A stretch of 16,386 bases of DNA from Chitinophagaceae bacterium. GTDB taxonomy: Bacteria > Bacteroidota > Bacteroidia > Chitinophagales > Chitinophagaceae. The position numbers and the translations under genes are program-made. Below the pieces are notes generated by a model. That model worked only from the letters and a program-made list of their open reading frames with translations, was not told where the DNA came from and did not search any database. Numbering within the stretch: position 1 is the first letter of the stretch; the number at the start of each line of letters is the position of its first letter. Below, in pieces: positions 7,574-15,678 of the stretch. The DNA lies in contig JACFNM010000053.1 of assembly GCA_019454915.1 (NCBI GenBank), forward strand, positions 1 to 16,386, in the 5' to 3' direction.

Positions 7574-7603
7574 TTGCTGGCTTAATTTTTGTTAACTATT
7601 TTG
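7574..7603 (+). promoter_or_regulatory. Promoter of the NlpC/P60 lipoprotein gene
   Basis: TTG at 7574-7576, 20 bases, then TATTTTG at 7597-7603, a near match to TAnnTTTG. The predicted transcription start near 7610 leaves a leader of only about 14 nt before the TTG start at 7624, which supports that start. There is no Shine-Dalgarno beyond a weak GGACGGG. Confidence 0.45.
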
Positions 7604-7623
7604 CTCATTCAAAACTGGACGGG

Positions 7624-8337
7624 TTGCGTAATTTATTATTTATTGCGGCATTGGCATTATTTGCGGGCAGTTGCACCAGCGCCCGTCATTCAACGGTCTC
7701 CGTGAAGGAGTCTGGTGGTAACGCAACCAGCAACAATCCTGTTTTTCTGAATAACATTGTCTTTCACCACGGTTCGTCTGCTTCAAAGAAAAAAGCAGAA
7801 GCAGAAATTCCATCCGTACCGGAAAATGACGAAGTCTCTCACTCTTATATGTTCCCGGCCTATACAATAGAGCAAACGGAAGCGCTACAGTTTAAGTACG
7901 CCATCCTGATGAATACTGAGGTGGAGAAATTGAAAAACAAAGAGCTATACAAATTCATTGAAAGCTGGTGGGGAACGCCTTACCGGATGGGGGGCAGCAC
8001 CAGCAAGGGAATTGATTGTTCGGCCTTTACACAAACTTTGTTGTCAGCGATTTACGGAGTAGATATTCCACGTACCGCTATTGAGCAAAAAAAAGCTTGT
8101 ACCACGATAGGAGAGAATGAGCTAAGAGAGGGTGATTTGGTATTTTTTAATACCCGTGGTAAAGGAGTTACCCATGTAGGTGTTTACCTGCAGGATTATA
8201 AATTTGTACACGCCGCCTCTTCACAGGGAGTAATGATTAGCAGCCTCTATGAGCCCTATTGGTTTAAACGACTTATCAGTGCGGGCAGAATCGTGGATGA
8301 CCTCACCGCTGCTGCCGTAAGCCTGACCAACCGCTAA
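7624..8337 (+). CDS. NlpC/P60 family murein endopeptidase lipoprotein
   Basis: A 237-residue cell-wall cysteine peptidase of the Spr/MepS type, expected to cleave peptide cross-links or stem peptides of peptidoglycan from a membrane anchor. The N-terminus is a lipoprotein signal (RNLLFIAALALFAGSC) with lipidated Cys17. Residues 18-100 are a low-complexity Ser/Lys-rich linker. The catalytic domain begins near ELYKFIESWWGTPYRMGG. Cys132 in GIDCSAF is the nucleophile, His184 in VTHVGVY the base and His196 in FVHAASS the third residue; the 52 and 12 residue spacings match Spr. There is no LysM or SH3 domain. The start is TTG: an in-frame stop (TAG 7549-7551) lies upstream with no ATG between, and the signal peptide fits. 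It converges with the FAD oxidoreductase, 34 bp away. Confidence 0.93.
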   Translation: MRNLLFIAALALFAGSCTSARHSTVSVKESGGNATSNNPVFLNNIVFHHGSSASKKKAEAEIPSVPENDEVSHSYMFPAYTIEQTEALQFKYAILMNTEVEKLKNKELYKFIESWWGTPYRMGGSTSKGIDCSAFTQTLLSAIYGVDIPRTAIEQKKACTTIGENELREGDLVFFNTRGKGVTHVGVYLQDYKFVHAASSQGVMISSLYEPYWFKRLISAGRIVDDLTAAAVSLTNR

Positions 8338-8371
8338 TCCGCCTTTCCATCTCAATAATTTTATTACGCGA

Positions 8372-9949
8372 TTACACTGTCTGTTCCTCGTGATACTCAT
8401 CCTCCGTATTAATATCCCAGATATTTGATTTATCCTTACGTCCTGTTATAATATTCTCAACGGCCTCCATTGCGGTTAGCATACTATGGTCGGTGTTATT
8501 ATAACGATGCATTCCATTCCTGCCTATCAGAAAAAGATTTTCAAAACCATCCAGGTACTGCTGAACCTCACTAAAATACCGGTAACCACCAAAATAAGAA
8601 GGATAAGCTTTCTTCACTTTCACTACCCACCTATCCTTAACCCTGTCTCTTTTCAAGACACCTATTTTTTCCATCTCCCAAATCGCCTCAGCCGCAATGG
8701 ACTCATCATCCTGCTTCCAGAAATCATCCGATTCATTACAAAAATATTCAACGCCTATCCATACATCATTCCTGTTTTGAACGAGGTAAGGACTCCAGTT
8801 ATGAAAAAACTGAATTCTTCCGGCACGGACATAATTGTCCTGGATGTAAATCCAGTTATCTGTAAATTTCTCTTTCGTTTCTTTAATGGACAGTTCAGAT
8901 GCCAATATCCCGACAATCAAAAAATCCCGGTATTCCAAAGATCGAGCGGCCGTTTGTACGGAATGAGGCACGGTTATGTTCTCCATCTTTCCGACTAATT
9001 CCCGAATCGGCATGGTGGAGAAAAAGTAGTCTCCGTTAAACGTTATCTTCTCCCCGGTATCAAAATTTTCAGTTTCTACGGACACTACCCGGTGACCACC
9101 TGAAACATTCAATGCCGAAACCGTTGTGTTATAATAAATTTTCCCGCCTTTTCTTTCTATGGCTTCCGCGACGGTTTCCCACATCTGACCCGGACCGTAT
9201 TTGGGGTACATAAATTGCTCAATGAGGCTGGTACTCGTCCCTTTTTGATGCAGGGTTTTATTGCGAATAAACAGTGACTTAATGGCGTGTTTCAATACCC
9301 TGCCGATACTCAGATCCTTCACTCGCTGATGTCCCCAGGTGGCGGGTAATTCCTCGCAGGGAACTCCCCACACTTTTTCTGTATAACTTTTAAAAAAAGT
9401 CCGGTACAGCTTCTTTCCAAAACGATTCCGGAAAAAATCAGAAAGACTTCGTTCGGGTTTAACCGGAAAAAGTTTCGCATGAATATAGGAAAAGGCAAAA
9501 CCAATGGTCCTGGGAATCCCCAGATTCATCAGCGTCCTGCCATTAAACTGAAGCGGGTAGTCAAAAAACTTATTTTCAAAGTATATTCTTGATTTCCTGG
9601 GCCGCAGCATCATCACCCGTTCTTCATCTGTATTCGCCGTTTCACCACTTATGAAATTTGCCCGTGCACCTTTGTATTGGATATGGAAATCTTTCTGGTT
9701 TCCTTCACCTGCAAGCGGCAGGAAGTGTAGCCACCATTTGATGATCTTATCGGACTTGGAAAAAAACCGATGCCCACCGATATCTATCTTGTTGCCTTCG
9801 AAATCAAGCGTCTTTGACAATCCGCCCGCCTGCTTATCCTGCTCAATAATGATAGGCAGGATATCCGTTTTAGAAAGCAATTCATAAGCTGCCGTCAATC
9901 CCGCAGGTCCTGCCCCGATAATAATAGCATGCTTCATCGAGTCAGACAT
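8372..9949 (-). CDS. FAD-dependent oxidoreductase (amine oxidase / UDP-galactopyranose mutase-like)
   Basis: A 525-residue flavoprotein. A Rossmann FAD-binding motif [15 protein letters not shown] starts at residue 11, followed by an acidic end of strand 2 (IIIEQD) and the AGGLSKT and IGGHRFFSK segments usual in the NAD(P)-binding/amine-oxidase superfamily that includes UDP-galactopyranose mutase and protoporphyrinogen oxidase. The C-terminal FAD closure is [18 protein letters not shown] near 480-497. There is no signal peptide, so it is cytoplasmic. The start at 9947-9949 is preferred over Met5 because ATGTCTGA overlaps the upstream gene's stop, a sign of translational coupling to the glycosyltransferase. 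By context a role in making or altering a sugar or polyprenyl-linked donor is plausible, but the substrate is not known. It is not a confident UGP mutase: it is longer and I see no diagnostic active-site set. Confidence 0.85.
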   Translation of the reverse strand: MSDSMKHAIIIGAGPAGLTAAYELLSKTDILPIIIEQDKQAGGLSKTLDFEGNKIDIGGHRFFSKSDKIIKWWLHFLPLAGEGNQKDFHIQYKGARANFISGETANTDEERVMMLRPRKSRIYFENKFFDYPLQFNGRTLMNLGIPRTIGFAFSYIHAKLFPVKPERSLSDFFRNRFGKKLYRTFFKSYTEKVWGVPCEELPATWGHQRVKDLSIGRVLKHAIKSLFIRNKTLHQKGTSTSLIEQFMYPKYGPGQMWETVAEAIERKGGKIYYNTTVSALNVSGGHRVVSVETENFDTGEKITFNGDYFFSTMPIRELVGKMENITVPHSVQTAARSLEYRDFLIVGILASELSIKETKEKFTDNWIYIQDNYVRAGRIQFFHNWSPYLVQNRNDVWIGVEYFCNESDDFWKQDDESIAAEAIWEMEKIGVLKRDRVKDRWVVKVKKAYPSYFGGYRYFSEVQQYLDGFENLFLIGRNGMHRYNNTDHSMLTAMEAVENIITGRKDKSNIWDINTEDEYHEEQTV

Positions 9950-11261
9950 TGAGTCTCTCTTTTAATTTTCCATTTGGGTTATAAACAAACGCCAGTGATA
10001 AAAATGCTGCCAATATAACATATTCACCTATGGTATGTTCCATTTTTATATACGGAGTGTTAATGATATTCAGGATGATGCCGGCCGCAAGCGCCCCATA
10101 GATCCATTGATAGCGTTTGATATAGCCCGCCGCTGCGAGCAATAAAGGAAAAAGCCATTGCACTGTATTATACTGATGCCGGTAAAAGGGAGAAAAAAGA
10201 TCGGAGACCATATACAAGCTAAATCCGAGCAGGGCAATATTATACAGTTCAAAACCGGATTTTCTATTATAAAAATAAAAAAGGCCGGCTATAATACCAA
10301 TTAACAGCAGTGATGCAACATTCAAAAAAACGGGGGAGAGTTTTTTCCCAAATATACGTTCGACCAAAACAAAAAAGTTGCCATTTTCTGAATAATTGAA
10401 ATAAGTGGTGTTTGCCTGCGCAGCCGCTATCTCATTTCTGTTCCATCCTTCCCATGACAAAAACCCGGGATCTGCTCCGTTATACTGACCAGTGGGTTCC
10501 AAATCCTGGTGGAGTTTCAATTGTTCCGACAGACCTTCGGCATAGTCCGCCCACAACGCCCGCTGCTGTCCGCTGCCTATGATATACCCAAGCACCATTA
10601 TAACCGGAATCAAAAAAGTCAGCTTGTAACGCAGGTGGTACTTACCGGCAAGGAATAGGATAGGAAGAAACATAAAAACGGTGTTAGGGCGAATCAGCAC
10701 CAATGACACCGCAAAAAGCCCTGCCGTCAATGCCGCCGCTGTATTCTTCGGCTTACTTAGAAAAAAATAAAAGGCAAATGCAAACAAAGGTATAAAAAGA
10801 TACATTTGACCAGTTTCAATTACCTTCATCCAGGCGTGCGTAAAAAGAAAAGAAACAGCAACTGAAAACACCATCATTTTCCGGAGAAAAGTGTCGGCAA
10901 ACCTAAGCGCCATCCCCACCATAATAAACAGGAAAATATATTGCAGATATACCCAAAAGCGGGAGATGGTTCTTTGCTCCATATCAGCTATCGGATACAG
11001 TAATTGGTTGAAATAAGGTGTAGTGGTTATATTGGAAACCTTCAATGTGTCAAAATTCGTTGGGTCGTAGTATCTCAATCCATCGGCGGGCTTCCATTTA
11101 TAGAAGTAAGGCATCTTGCCGTCTTTTTGCAATCTTGCCCCCACAACCCGGTTCCGCAGGTCGCTTGGGTATATTTTTTCTATCTGGACATCGCGATAAA
11201 TCGTCCAACCTAAAACTAAGGCCGCGACCAGCGCTACCATCCACATATAGTATTTGTTCAT
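9942..11261 (-). CDS. Polytopic membrane glycosyltransferase, GT87/DUF2029-like
   Basis: A 439-residue integral membrane protein with about ten or more hydrophobic segments, beginning at residues 6-22 and then dense from about 105 to 230 and 310 to 430. After the first membrane span comes a loop with [11 protein letters not shown] (34-44) and PYFYKW, the usual place and look of the acidic loop in GT-C enzymes of the GT87 (DUF2029, mannosyltransferase-like) group. A second large loop (about 233-305) is rich in aromatic and polar residues. Such enzymes transfer a sugar from a polyprenyl-phosphate donor on the outer face of the inner membrane. Donor and acceptor cannot be read from the sequence. 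It follows the M1 peptidase gene by 45 bp and overlaps the FAD oxidoreductase by 8 bp, so co-transcription is likely. The family call is by topology and motif style. Confidence 0.7.
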   Translation of the reverse strand: MNKYYMWMVALVAALVLGWTIYRDVQIEKIYPSDLRNRVVGARLQKDGKMPYFYKWKPADGLRYYDPTNFDTLKVSNITTTPYFNQLLYPIADMEQRTISRFWVYLQYIFLFIMVGMALRFADTFLRKMMVFSVAVSFLFTHAWMKVIETGQMYLFIPLFAFAFYFFLSKPKNTAAALTAGLFAVSLVLIRPNTVFMFLPILFLAGKYHLRYKLTFLIPVIMVLGYIIGSGQQRALWADYAEGLSEQLKLHQDLEPTGQYNGADPGFLSWEGWNRNEIAAAQANTTYFNYSENGNFFVLVERIFGKKLSPVFLNVASLLLIGIIAGLFYFYNRKSGFELYNIALLGFSLYMVSDLFSPFYRHQYNTVQWLFPLLLAAAGYIKRYQWIYGALAAGIILNIINTPYIKMEHTIGEYVILAAFLSLAFVYNPNGKLKERLNV

Positions 11262-11306
11262 GAAGGCGCATTTGAATTTGATGATGAAAAACCTGGCATT
11301 TGCTGT

Positions 11307-12962
11307 CTATGATTTATTTTTTGTGGTTATATAAAAATTTCGGTCTACGCTTAGCTTTCCTTTCTCTCCCTTTTTAATCTTTAACGTTTTCCATTTCTCT
11401 CCCGGGTAAATCCACTTCACTCCGCCAAAATCAATCTTCAGGGGCATATTAAATCCCGCCACACCATTTGTCCACCGGTAGCTGAGCCGGTTGTTCTTTA
11501 TTTTATACTCAAGAACCGGCACTTTTACGGTACGCACATACTGGTCAAAAACTTTTGAAAAATCAATCCCGGATGTTTTATTGATGTATTCTTCTATCTG
11601 CCTGCCGGTCACGGTTTGATGATAAAATGCTTTGTTCATCCCCCGAAGCATCATGCGGAAGGAGGAGTCGTTGTTCATAACCTGGCGGATCATATGAACC
11701 AGATTACCGCCCTTATAGTACATATCACCCGATCCTTCCTGGTTAACACCGTAAGGGCCTTCAATCGGCTTGTCATTCCTGATTCTTTTCCGCGTACCTA
11801 TCACATAATCGTTGCCTGCTTCCACGCCATATTCGCAATCTACAAAAACTGTTTCCGCATAGTTTGTAAATCCTTCGTGCACCCACATATCCGCGATATC
11901 CTTAGAAGTGATATTATTTCCAAACCATTCGTGTGCACTTTCATGAACAATAATAAAATCCCATTTTAATCCCCAGCCTGTCTCCGACAGATCGGCGCCC
12001 ATGTAGCCATTAGCAAACCGGTTACCATAAGCCACGGCACTCTGATGCTCCATGCCCAAATGAGGCGCTTCCACCAATTTATAGCCATCTTCATAAAAAG
12101 GATAGGGACCAAACCAATATTCAAAACATTGCAGCATTTGAAACACCTGTTTAAATTGCTGCTTCGCCTTATCCAAATTGTATTCCATCACCCAAAAATC
12201 GCAATCGAGATTTCCCTTTTCTCCATGATATTCTTCATGCCAATGCGCATACTTACCTATATACGGAACCAGGTTATAATTATTAATCGGACTCGTCACT
12301 GCCCATGTGTAGGTGGTCGTTCCATCTCTATTGTTTACTTTCTCCCGCAACCTGCCATTAGCAACGGCCATAAGGGTGTCCGGCACGGTCATACTTAATG
12401 AAGCGCTATCCGGTTCATCCCCCTGGTAATCTTTACAGGGGTACCAAACGCTGGCGCCAAGCCCCTGGCAGGCTACCGTTATCCAGGGATTTCCATTTTC
12501 GTCCTTACTCCAAATCATGCCGCCATCCCAGGGCGGATGCAAAGCCGGCCGCGGAATACCATGATAATGAACAGTAATCGCCGCCTTTGTTGCATGACGG
12601 GGCAAAGCTAATACAGCGATAAAGTATGCATTCCCGTCCCGGCGAAAAGGAAGTTTACGACCGTCATACAATACGCTGTCTATTTCCAAGCCCAATTGCA
12701 GGTCTATCTGCATTTCTTCAACGGGGGCAGATATGATATCAAACGAAATAACATTGTATCCCTCAATACTTCTCTTATTGAAATCGAAACTCAGATTCAG
12801 GTTATAATGCGTAACATTCCACCAGGCTCTTTCCGGTGTTACGGAGCCCCGTAAGGTATCCGCACGAGTAAACTCCTTTTTCTGATTCAACAGTTGAGCT
12901 TCCCCCATCAAAGACTGTAACATAAAAACCAAACAGAAGAAACCGGTTATTTTTTTTTGCAC
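11307..12962 (-). CDS. M1 family zinc metallopeptidase (aminopeptidase N-like), secreted
   Basis: A 551-residue gluzincin. Residues 1-22 are a signal peptide ending GEAQ. An N-terminal beta domain (about 45-240) carries the familiar VTHYNLNLSFDF and WYPCKDYQGDEPDSAS stretches. The catalytic domain has the substrate-binding GMEHQ at 303-307 (replacing GAMEN), zinc site HESAH at 340-344 and the third ligand Glu363 in WVHEGF, spaced exactly 18 residues from the HEXXH. The transition-state Tyr is probably in DMYYKGG. It lacks the large helical C-terminal domain of E. coli PepN, as is usual for short Bacteroidota members. The start is GTG (12960-12962): an in-frame TAA lies at 12996-12998 and no ATG intervenes. 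Codons 2-5 contain nine consecutive A residues. It probably degrades peptides in the periplasm or outside. It is first gene of a leftward cluster. Confidence 0.95.
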   Translation of the reverse strand: MQKKITGFFCLVFMLQSLMGEAQLLNQKKEFTRADTLRGSVTPERAWWNVTHYNLNLSFDFNKRSIEGYNVISFDIISAPVEEMQIDLQLGLEIDSVLYDGRKLPFRRDGNAYFIAVLALPRHATKAAITVHYHGIPRPALHPPWDGGMIWSKDENGNPWITVACQGLGASVWYPCKDYQGDEPDSASLSMTVPDTLMAVANGRLREKVNNRDGTTTYTWAVTSPINNYNLVPYIGKYAHWHEEYHGEKGNLDCDFWVMEYNLDKAKQQFKQVFQMLQCFEYWFGPYPFYEDGYKLVEAPHLGMEHQSAVAYGNRFANGYMGADLSETGWGLKWDFIIVHESAHEWFGNNITSKDIADMWVHEGFTNYAETVFVDCEYGVEAGNDYVIGTRKRIRNDKPIEGPYGVNQEGSGDMYYKGGNLVHMIRQVMNNDSSFRMMLRGMNKAFYHQTVTGRQIEEYINKTSGIDFSKVFDQYVRTVKVPVLEYKIKNNRLSYRWTNGVAGFNMPLKIDFGGVKWIYPGEKWKTLKIKKGEKGKLSVDRNFYITTKNKS

Positions 12963-12980
12963 ACCTGTATCTTTAAGTGC

Positions 12981-12988
12981 TAAATTTA
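12981..12988 (-). promoter_or_regulatory. Possible -7 element for the M1 peptidase cluster
   Basis: TAAATTTA on the minus strand is one base from TAnnTTTG and lies about 19 bases before the GTG start. No good -33 box is seen at the expected distance. The 85-bp spacer to the divergent binding-protein gene must hold both promoters. Confidence 0.25.
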
Positions 12989-13047
12989 GTGTGTTTTATT
13001 AATTGTGACGCTTATTTTCACAAAAGAGACATCCGCCATCATCCATT

Positions 13048-14694
13048 ATGAATTCATCCATGCGCCGCAGCAACATCATTATCATTAACGCTTTAATCAT
13101 CCTAACGCTATTTTCCTGCACAGCGGGGAAAAACGATCAAAAAAAGATATTCCGGTATAATCAGCCTGAAGGAATCAGTTCCTTAGATCCGGCCTTCGCC
13201 AAAAATCAGTCCAATATATGGGCAGTTCACCAAATTTTCAATACCCTGGTAGAAACCGATGCCGATCTTCGTCTTCAACCGTCTTTATGTAAACGATGGG
13301 AAATCTCTTCAGACCGGCTCACCTATACTTTCCACCTCAGGGATAATGTTTATTTCCATGATAATATTGCTTTTCCCGTAGGCAAAGGCCGAAAAATGAA
13401 TGCTTCGGATATCGTTTACAGCCTGAAGCGTATTACCAACCCCGAAACAGCTTCTCCCGGCGCCTGGATTTTCAATAACCGCATCAATCCGGTTGACGGT
13501 TTCAAAGCCGTTAATGACAGTACTTTTCAATTAAGACTGATACGTCCTTTTCATCCCATCCTTGGAATCCTCAGTATGCAGTATTGCGCGGTGGTTCCTC
13601 GTGAAGTCGTTGAAAAGTACGGCGCTTCCTTCAGCCGTAATCCCTGCGGTACGGGACCTTTTCAGTTCACGAGATGGGAGGAAGGGCAGGTACTACTGAT
13701 GTCAAAGAACGAACATTATTTCGAGCAGGACAGCAGCGGGAATCCCCTACCCTACCTAGATGGAATCAAAATATCCTTTTTAGATAATAAGGCTACCGAG
13801 TTTCTGGAGTTCACCCAGGGAAGGCTTGATTTTGTAAATGATATAGACGCTTCTTTCAAAGATGAGGTGCTGACCAAAAAAGGAGAATTAAGAAGTGACT
13901 GGAAGGGTAAAATCATTCTTCAAAAACATAGTTTCTTAAACACCGAATACCTCGGAATCCTCGCTGATACGGCTAATCCTCTTTTGAAGAATCACCCGCT
14001 TCGCTTAAAACCCGTGAGGCAGGCCATTAACTATGGATTCGACCGGAGGAAAATGATCATGTACCTGCGTAACTCCTTAGGTACTCCTGCCGAAAGCGGC
14101 TTTATCCCCGCTGGTCTTCCGGCATTTGACAGTACCATCGTAAAAGGCTTCTATTATGATGTGAACAAAGCCAGGCAACTATTGAAAGAAGCCGGTTATC
14201 CTGACGGAGCCGGACTTCCGGAAATAAAACTCATCACCATCCCTATGTATGCAGAATTAGGCAGTTTTATAGCAAAGCAACTGGAGGACATTGGTGTGAA
14301 AATTCAGGTGGAGGTGGTACAAAAAAGTTTACTGTTGGAGCAAACTGCCAAATCGCAGGCGCTTTTTTTCCGTGGAAGCTGGATGGCAGACTACCCCGAT
14401 GCCGAAAATTACCTGAGTGTTTTTTATGGAAAAAATCCTGCGCCTCCGAACTATACGCGTTATACCAATGGAACTTACGACCAATTATATGAGCGGGCAC
14501 TCCAGGAAGAATATGACGATCTCCGGGAAGAATTGTACAGGCAAATGGATCAGATGATCATAGCCGATGCGGTTATCGTTCCCCTGTGGTACGACATGGT
14601 CATCCGGCTTGTTCAGCCCAACGTTAGAAATTTTGAAACCAACAGTCTTAATTTGCCCGAACTGAAAAAGGTTCGAATTGAATCAAAACAGTAA
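13048..14694 (+). CDS. ABC transporter substrate-binding lipoprotein, oligopeptide/nickel (SBP_bac_5) family
   Basis: A 548-residue binding protein of the OppA/DppA type. The signal segment IIIINALIILTLFSC ends in a lipobox with Cys24, so it is lipid-anchored. The family pattern is clear: SLDPAFAKNQSN near the mature N-terminus, LQPSLCKRWEISSDRLTYTFHLRDNVYFHDN (family signature), the GTGPFQF turn near 208-214, a VRQAINYGFDRRKM helix near 322-335, and a C-terminal ADAVIVPLWYD. It should capture short peptides or a similar solute for import. No permease or ATPase gene is next to it: the upstream gene is divergent and a tRNA follows. Two Met codons (residues 1 and 5) could start translation; the first is given. 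The neighbouring M1 peptidase makes peptide scavenging a reasonable role, by inference. Confidence 0.93.
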   Translation: MNSSMRRSNIIIINALIILTLFSCTAGKNDQKKIFRYNQPEGISSLDPAFAKNQSNIWAVHQIFNTLVETDADLRLQPSLCKRWEISSDRLTYTFHLRDNVYFHDNIAFPVGKGRKMNASDIVYSLKRITNPETASPGAWIFNNRINPVDGFKAVNDSTFQLRLIRPFHPILGILSMQYCAVVPREVVEKYGASFSRNPCGTGPFQFTRWEEGQVLLMSKNEHYFEQDSSGNPLPYLDGIKISFLDNKATEFLEFTQGRLDFVNDIDASFKDEVLTKKGELRSDWKGKIILQKHSFLNTEYLGILADTANPLLKNHPLRLKPVRQAINYGFDRRKMIMYLRNSLGTPAESGFIPAGLPAFDSTIVKGFYYDVNKARQLLKEAGYPDGAGLPEIKLITIPMYAELGSFIAKQLEDIGVKIQVEVVQKSLLLEQTAKSQALFFRGSWMADYPDAENYLSVFYGKNPAPPNYTRYTNGTYDQLYERALQEEYDDLREELYRQMDQMIIADAVIVPLWYDMVIRLVQPNVRNFETNSLNLPELKKVRIESKQ

Positions 14695-14766
14695 CCTAAC
14701 ATAGCCGGTTCTGTATCAAAGAAAAATTAGCCGCTTCAATATTATATTCGATATCCTGAAAAGCAT

Positions 14767-14774
14767 TATTTTTG
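14767..14774 (+). promoter_or_regulatory. tRNA-Leu promoter -7 element
   Basis: TATTTTTG is an exact match to TAnnTTTG and lies 22 bases before the mature tRNA 5' end, giving a short leader. The -33 region is unconvincing (nearest TTCG at 14747-14750, slightly too close). Confidence 0.45.
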
Positions 14775-14796
14775 TACTTCTCTTTGTGAGAAAGCA

Positions 14797-14882
14797 GCCC
14801 AGGTGGCGAAATTGGTAGACGCACTACTTTGAGGTGGTAGCGCCGGTTTTACGGCGTGCTGGTTCGAATCCAGTCTTGGGCA
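14797..14882 (+). tRNA. tRNA-Leu (anticodon GAG)
   Basis: The full cloverleaf can be drawn. The acceptor is GCCCAGG (14797-14803) with CTTGGGC (14875-14881), and the discriminator is A. The D arm contains GGTAGACGC. The anticodon stem is CTACT/GGTAG around the loop TTGAGGT, with anticodon GAG at 14831-14833, which reads CUC and CUU. The long variable arm (CGCCG/CGGCG) is typical of class II leucine tRNAs. The T arm is GCTGG-TTCGAAT-CCAGT. The 3' CCA is not fully encoded (the sequence after the discriminator is CAA), so CCA addition is needed. Confidence 0.97.
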
Positions 14883-14895
14883 CAACAATAAGTAT

Positions 14896-14948
14896 AAAAA
14901 AGGTTGGAAGTTACTGATTGATAACCTTTTTTTATTTTGTCATATACA
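14896..14948 (+). terminator. Intrinsic terminator of tRNA-Leu
   Basis: AAAAAAGGTT (14896-14905) pairs with AACCTTTTTT (14933-14942) as a 10-bp stem over a 27-base loop, followed by TATTTT. It lies 14 bases after the tRNA 3' end. The long loop and A-U-rich base make it moderate in strength. The rest of the spacer up to 15148 shows no clear element. Confidence 0.6.
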
Positions 14949-15148
14949 TGGATTTCTTTTTTGTGTCTTGTCCTTTTCTATTAATAAAACCTGCTATTTA
15001 CGAGGCCGAATAAAGCATTTAACCGATAATCCGGAAGTAAATGCCTGCTCGTTGACTCCCGCCCGGTCATTCAGAAAAGAAACGATATGCTAATCCTTCT
15101 TCCTTATTAAAAAGATATGTATTATATTAACGGAATATTTGTTATCTC

Positions 15149-15592
15149 ATGACTGAAAATAATTCAAATTCCCTGCCGGGGTGGTGGAAGAAAGTAATGC
15201 TTGAAAACTATGCTAACTTCAAAGGCAGAGCCAGGAGAGCAGAATACTGGTACTTTACCTTAGGAAATTTTATCGTCATGTTCGCACTGTATAGCATGGG
15301 TTTGGCAGCCGCTTTCATGGGCTCGATGACCATATTTTATATTGTTATGGCCCTGTATGGTTTTTACGCGCTTGCCTCTTTTATCCCTTCCCTCGCGGTA
15401 GCAGTAAGAAGGTTGCATGATATTAACAGAAGCGGCTGGTACATATTGGTTGGGCTCATTCCCCTGGTAGGAGGTATCATTTTACTGGTTTGGGCATTTA
15501 CAGACGGCGACCGTTTTGTGAATAAATATGGAGACGACCCTAAGAATCCGGCTGCGCTTACCTTTGATTTTGAACAAACACAGCCAAATTGA
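15149..15592 (+). CDS. DUF805 family inner-membrane protein
   Basis: A 147-residue membrane protein of unknown function. The DUF805 signature is plain: an N-terminal ENYANFKGRARRAEYWYF (about 20-37), then hydrophobic spans at about 38-58, 62-85 and 108-126, and the conserved VRRLHDINRSGWYIL (about 90-104). It ends in a polar tail with GDRFVNKYGDDPK. The family has no agreed biochemical role. It stands alone between the tRNA and a convergent hexosaminidase, so context gives no hint. The ATG at 15149 is the natural start. Confidence 0.92.
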   Translation: MTENNSNSLPGWWKKVMLENYANFKGRARRAEYWYFTLGNFIVMFALYSMGLAAAFMGSMTIFYIVMALYGFYALASFIPSLAVAVRRLHDINRSGWYILVGLIPLVGGIILLVWAFTDGDRFVNKYGDDPKNPAALTFDFEQTQPN

Positions 15593-15678
15593 GTTCTCCG
15601 CGATCTGAATGTTGAATCCGTATTAAAAGACCCTCCCTGCTTGTTTTCCAGGAGAAGGTTGAAATAACGGTATGTATA

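Larger units (their letters stand above)
6951..7623. other. 673-bp non-coding spacer with structured elements
   Basis: The only gene-free stretch longer than 300 bases. From left to right it contains: the first copy of CAGACCTCAAT (6980-6990); a GC-richer block with 7-bp inverted-repeat ends (7046-7139); an AT-rich 18-bp palindrome (7192-7209); a promoter-like motif (7264-7298); the second CAGACCTCAAT (7319-7329) inside a candidate small RNA; a strong intrinsic terminator (7417-7448); and the promoter of the NlpC/P60 gene (7574-7603). A plus-strand frame stays open from 6955 to a TGA at 7213-7215, but has no sensible start before ATG codons near its end. I found no recognisable protein. Confidence 0.8.

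Noticed and set aside
11616..12398. Two 117-codon plus-strand frames opposite the M1 peptidase
   Set aside because: They overlap the catalytic domain of a well-supported gene and have His/Ile/Phe-rich compositions typical of antisense shadows.
14797..15148. tRNA-Leu as an integration site for a genomic island
   Set aside because: No integrase gene, no repeat of the tRNA 3' end in the window, and the downstream DUF805 gene looks ordinary.
15593..15678. Bidirectional terminator between the DUF805 and GH20 genes
   Set aside because: Only a 4-bp CCTG/CAGG stem with a loose loop can be drawn and there is no adjacent T run.
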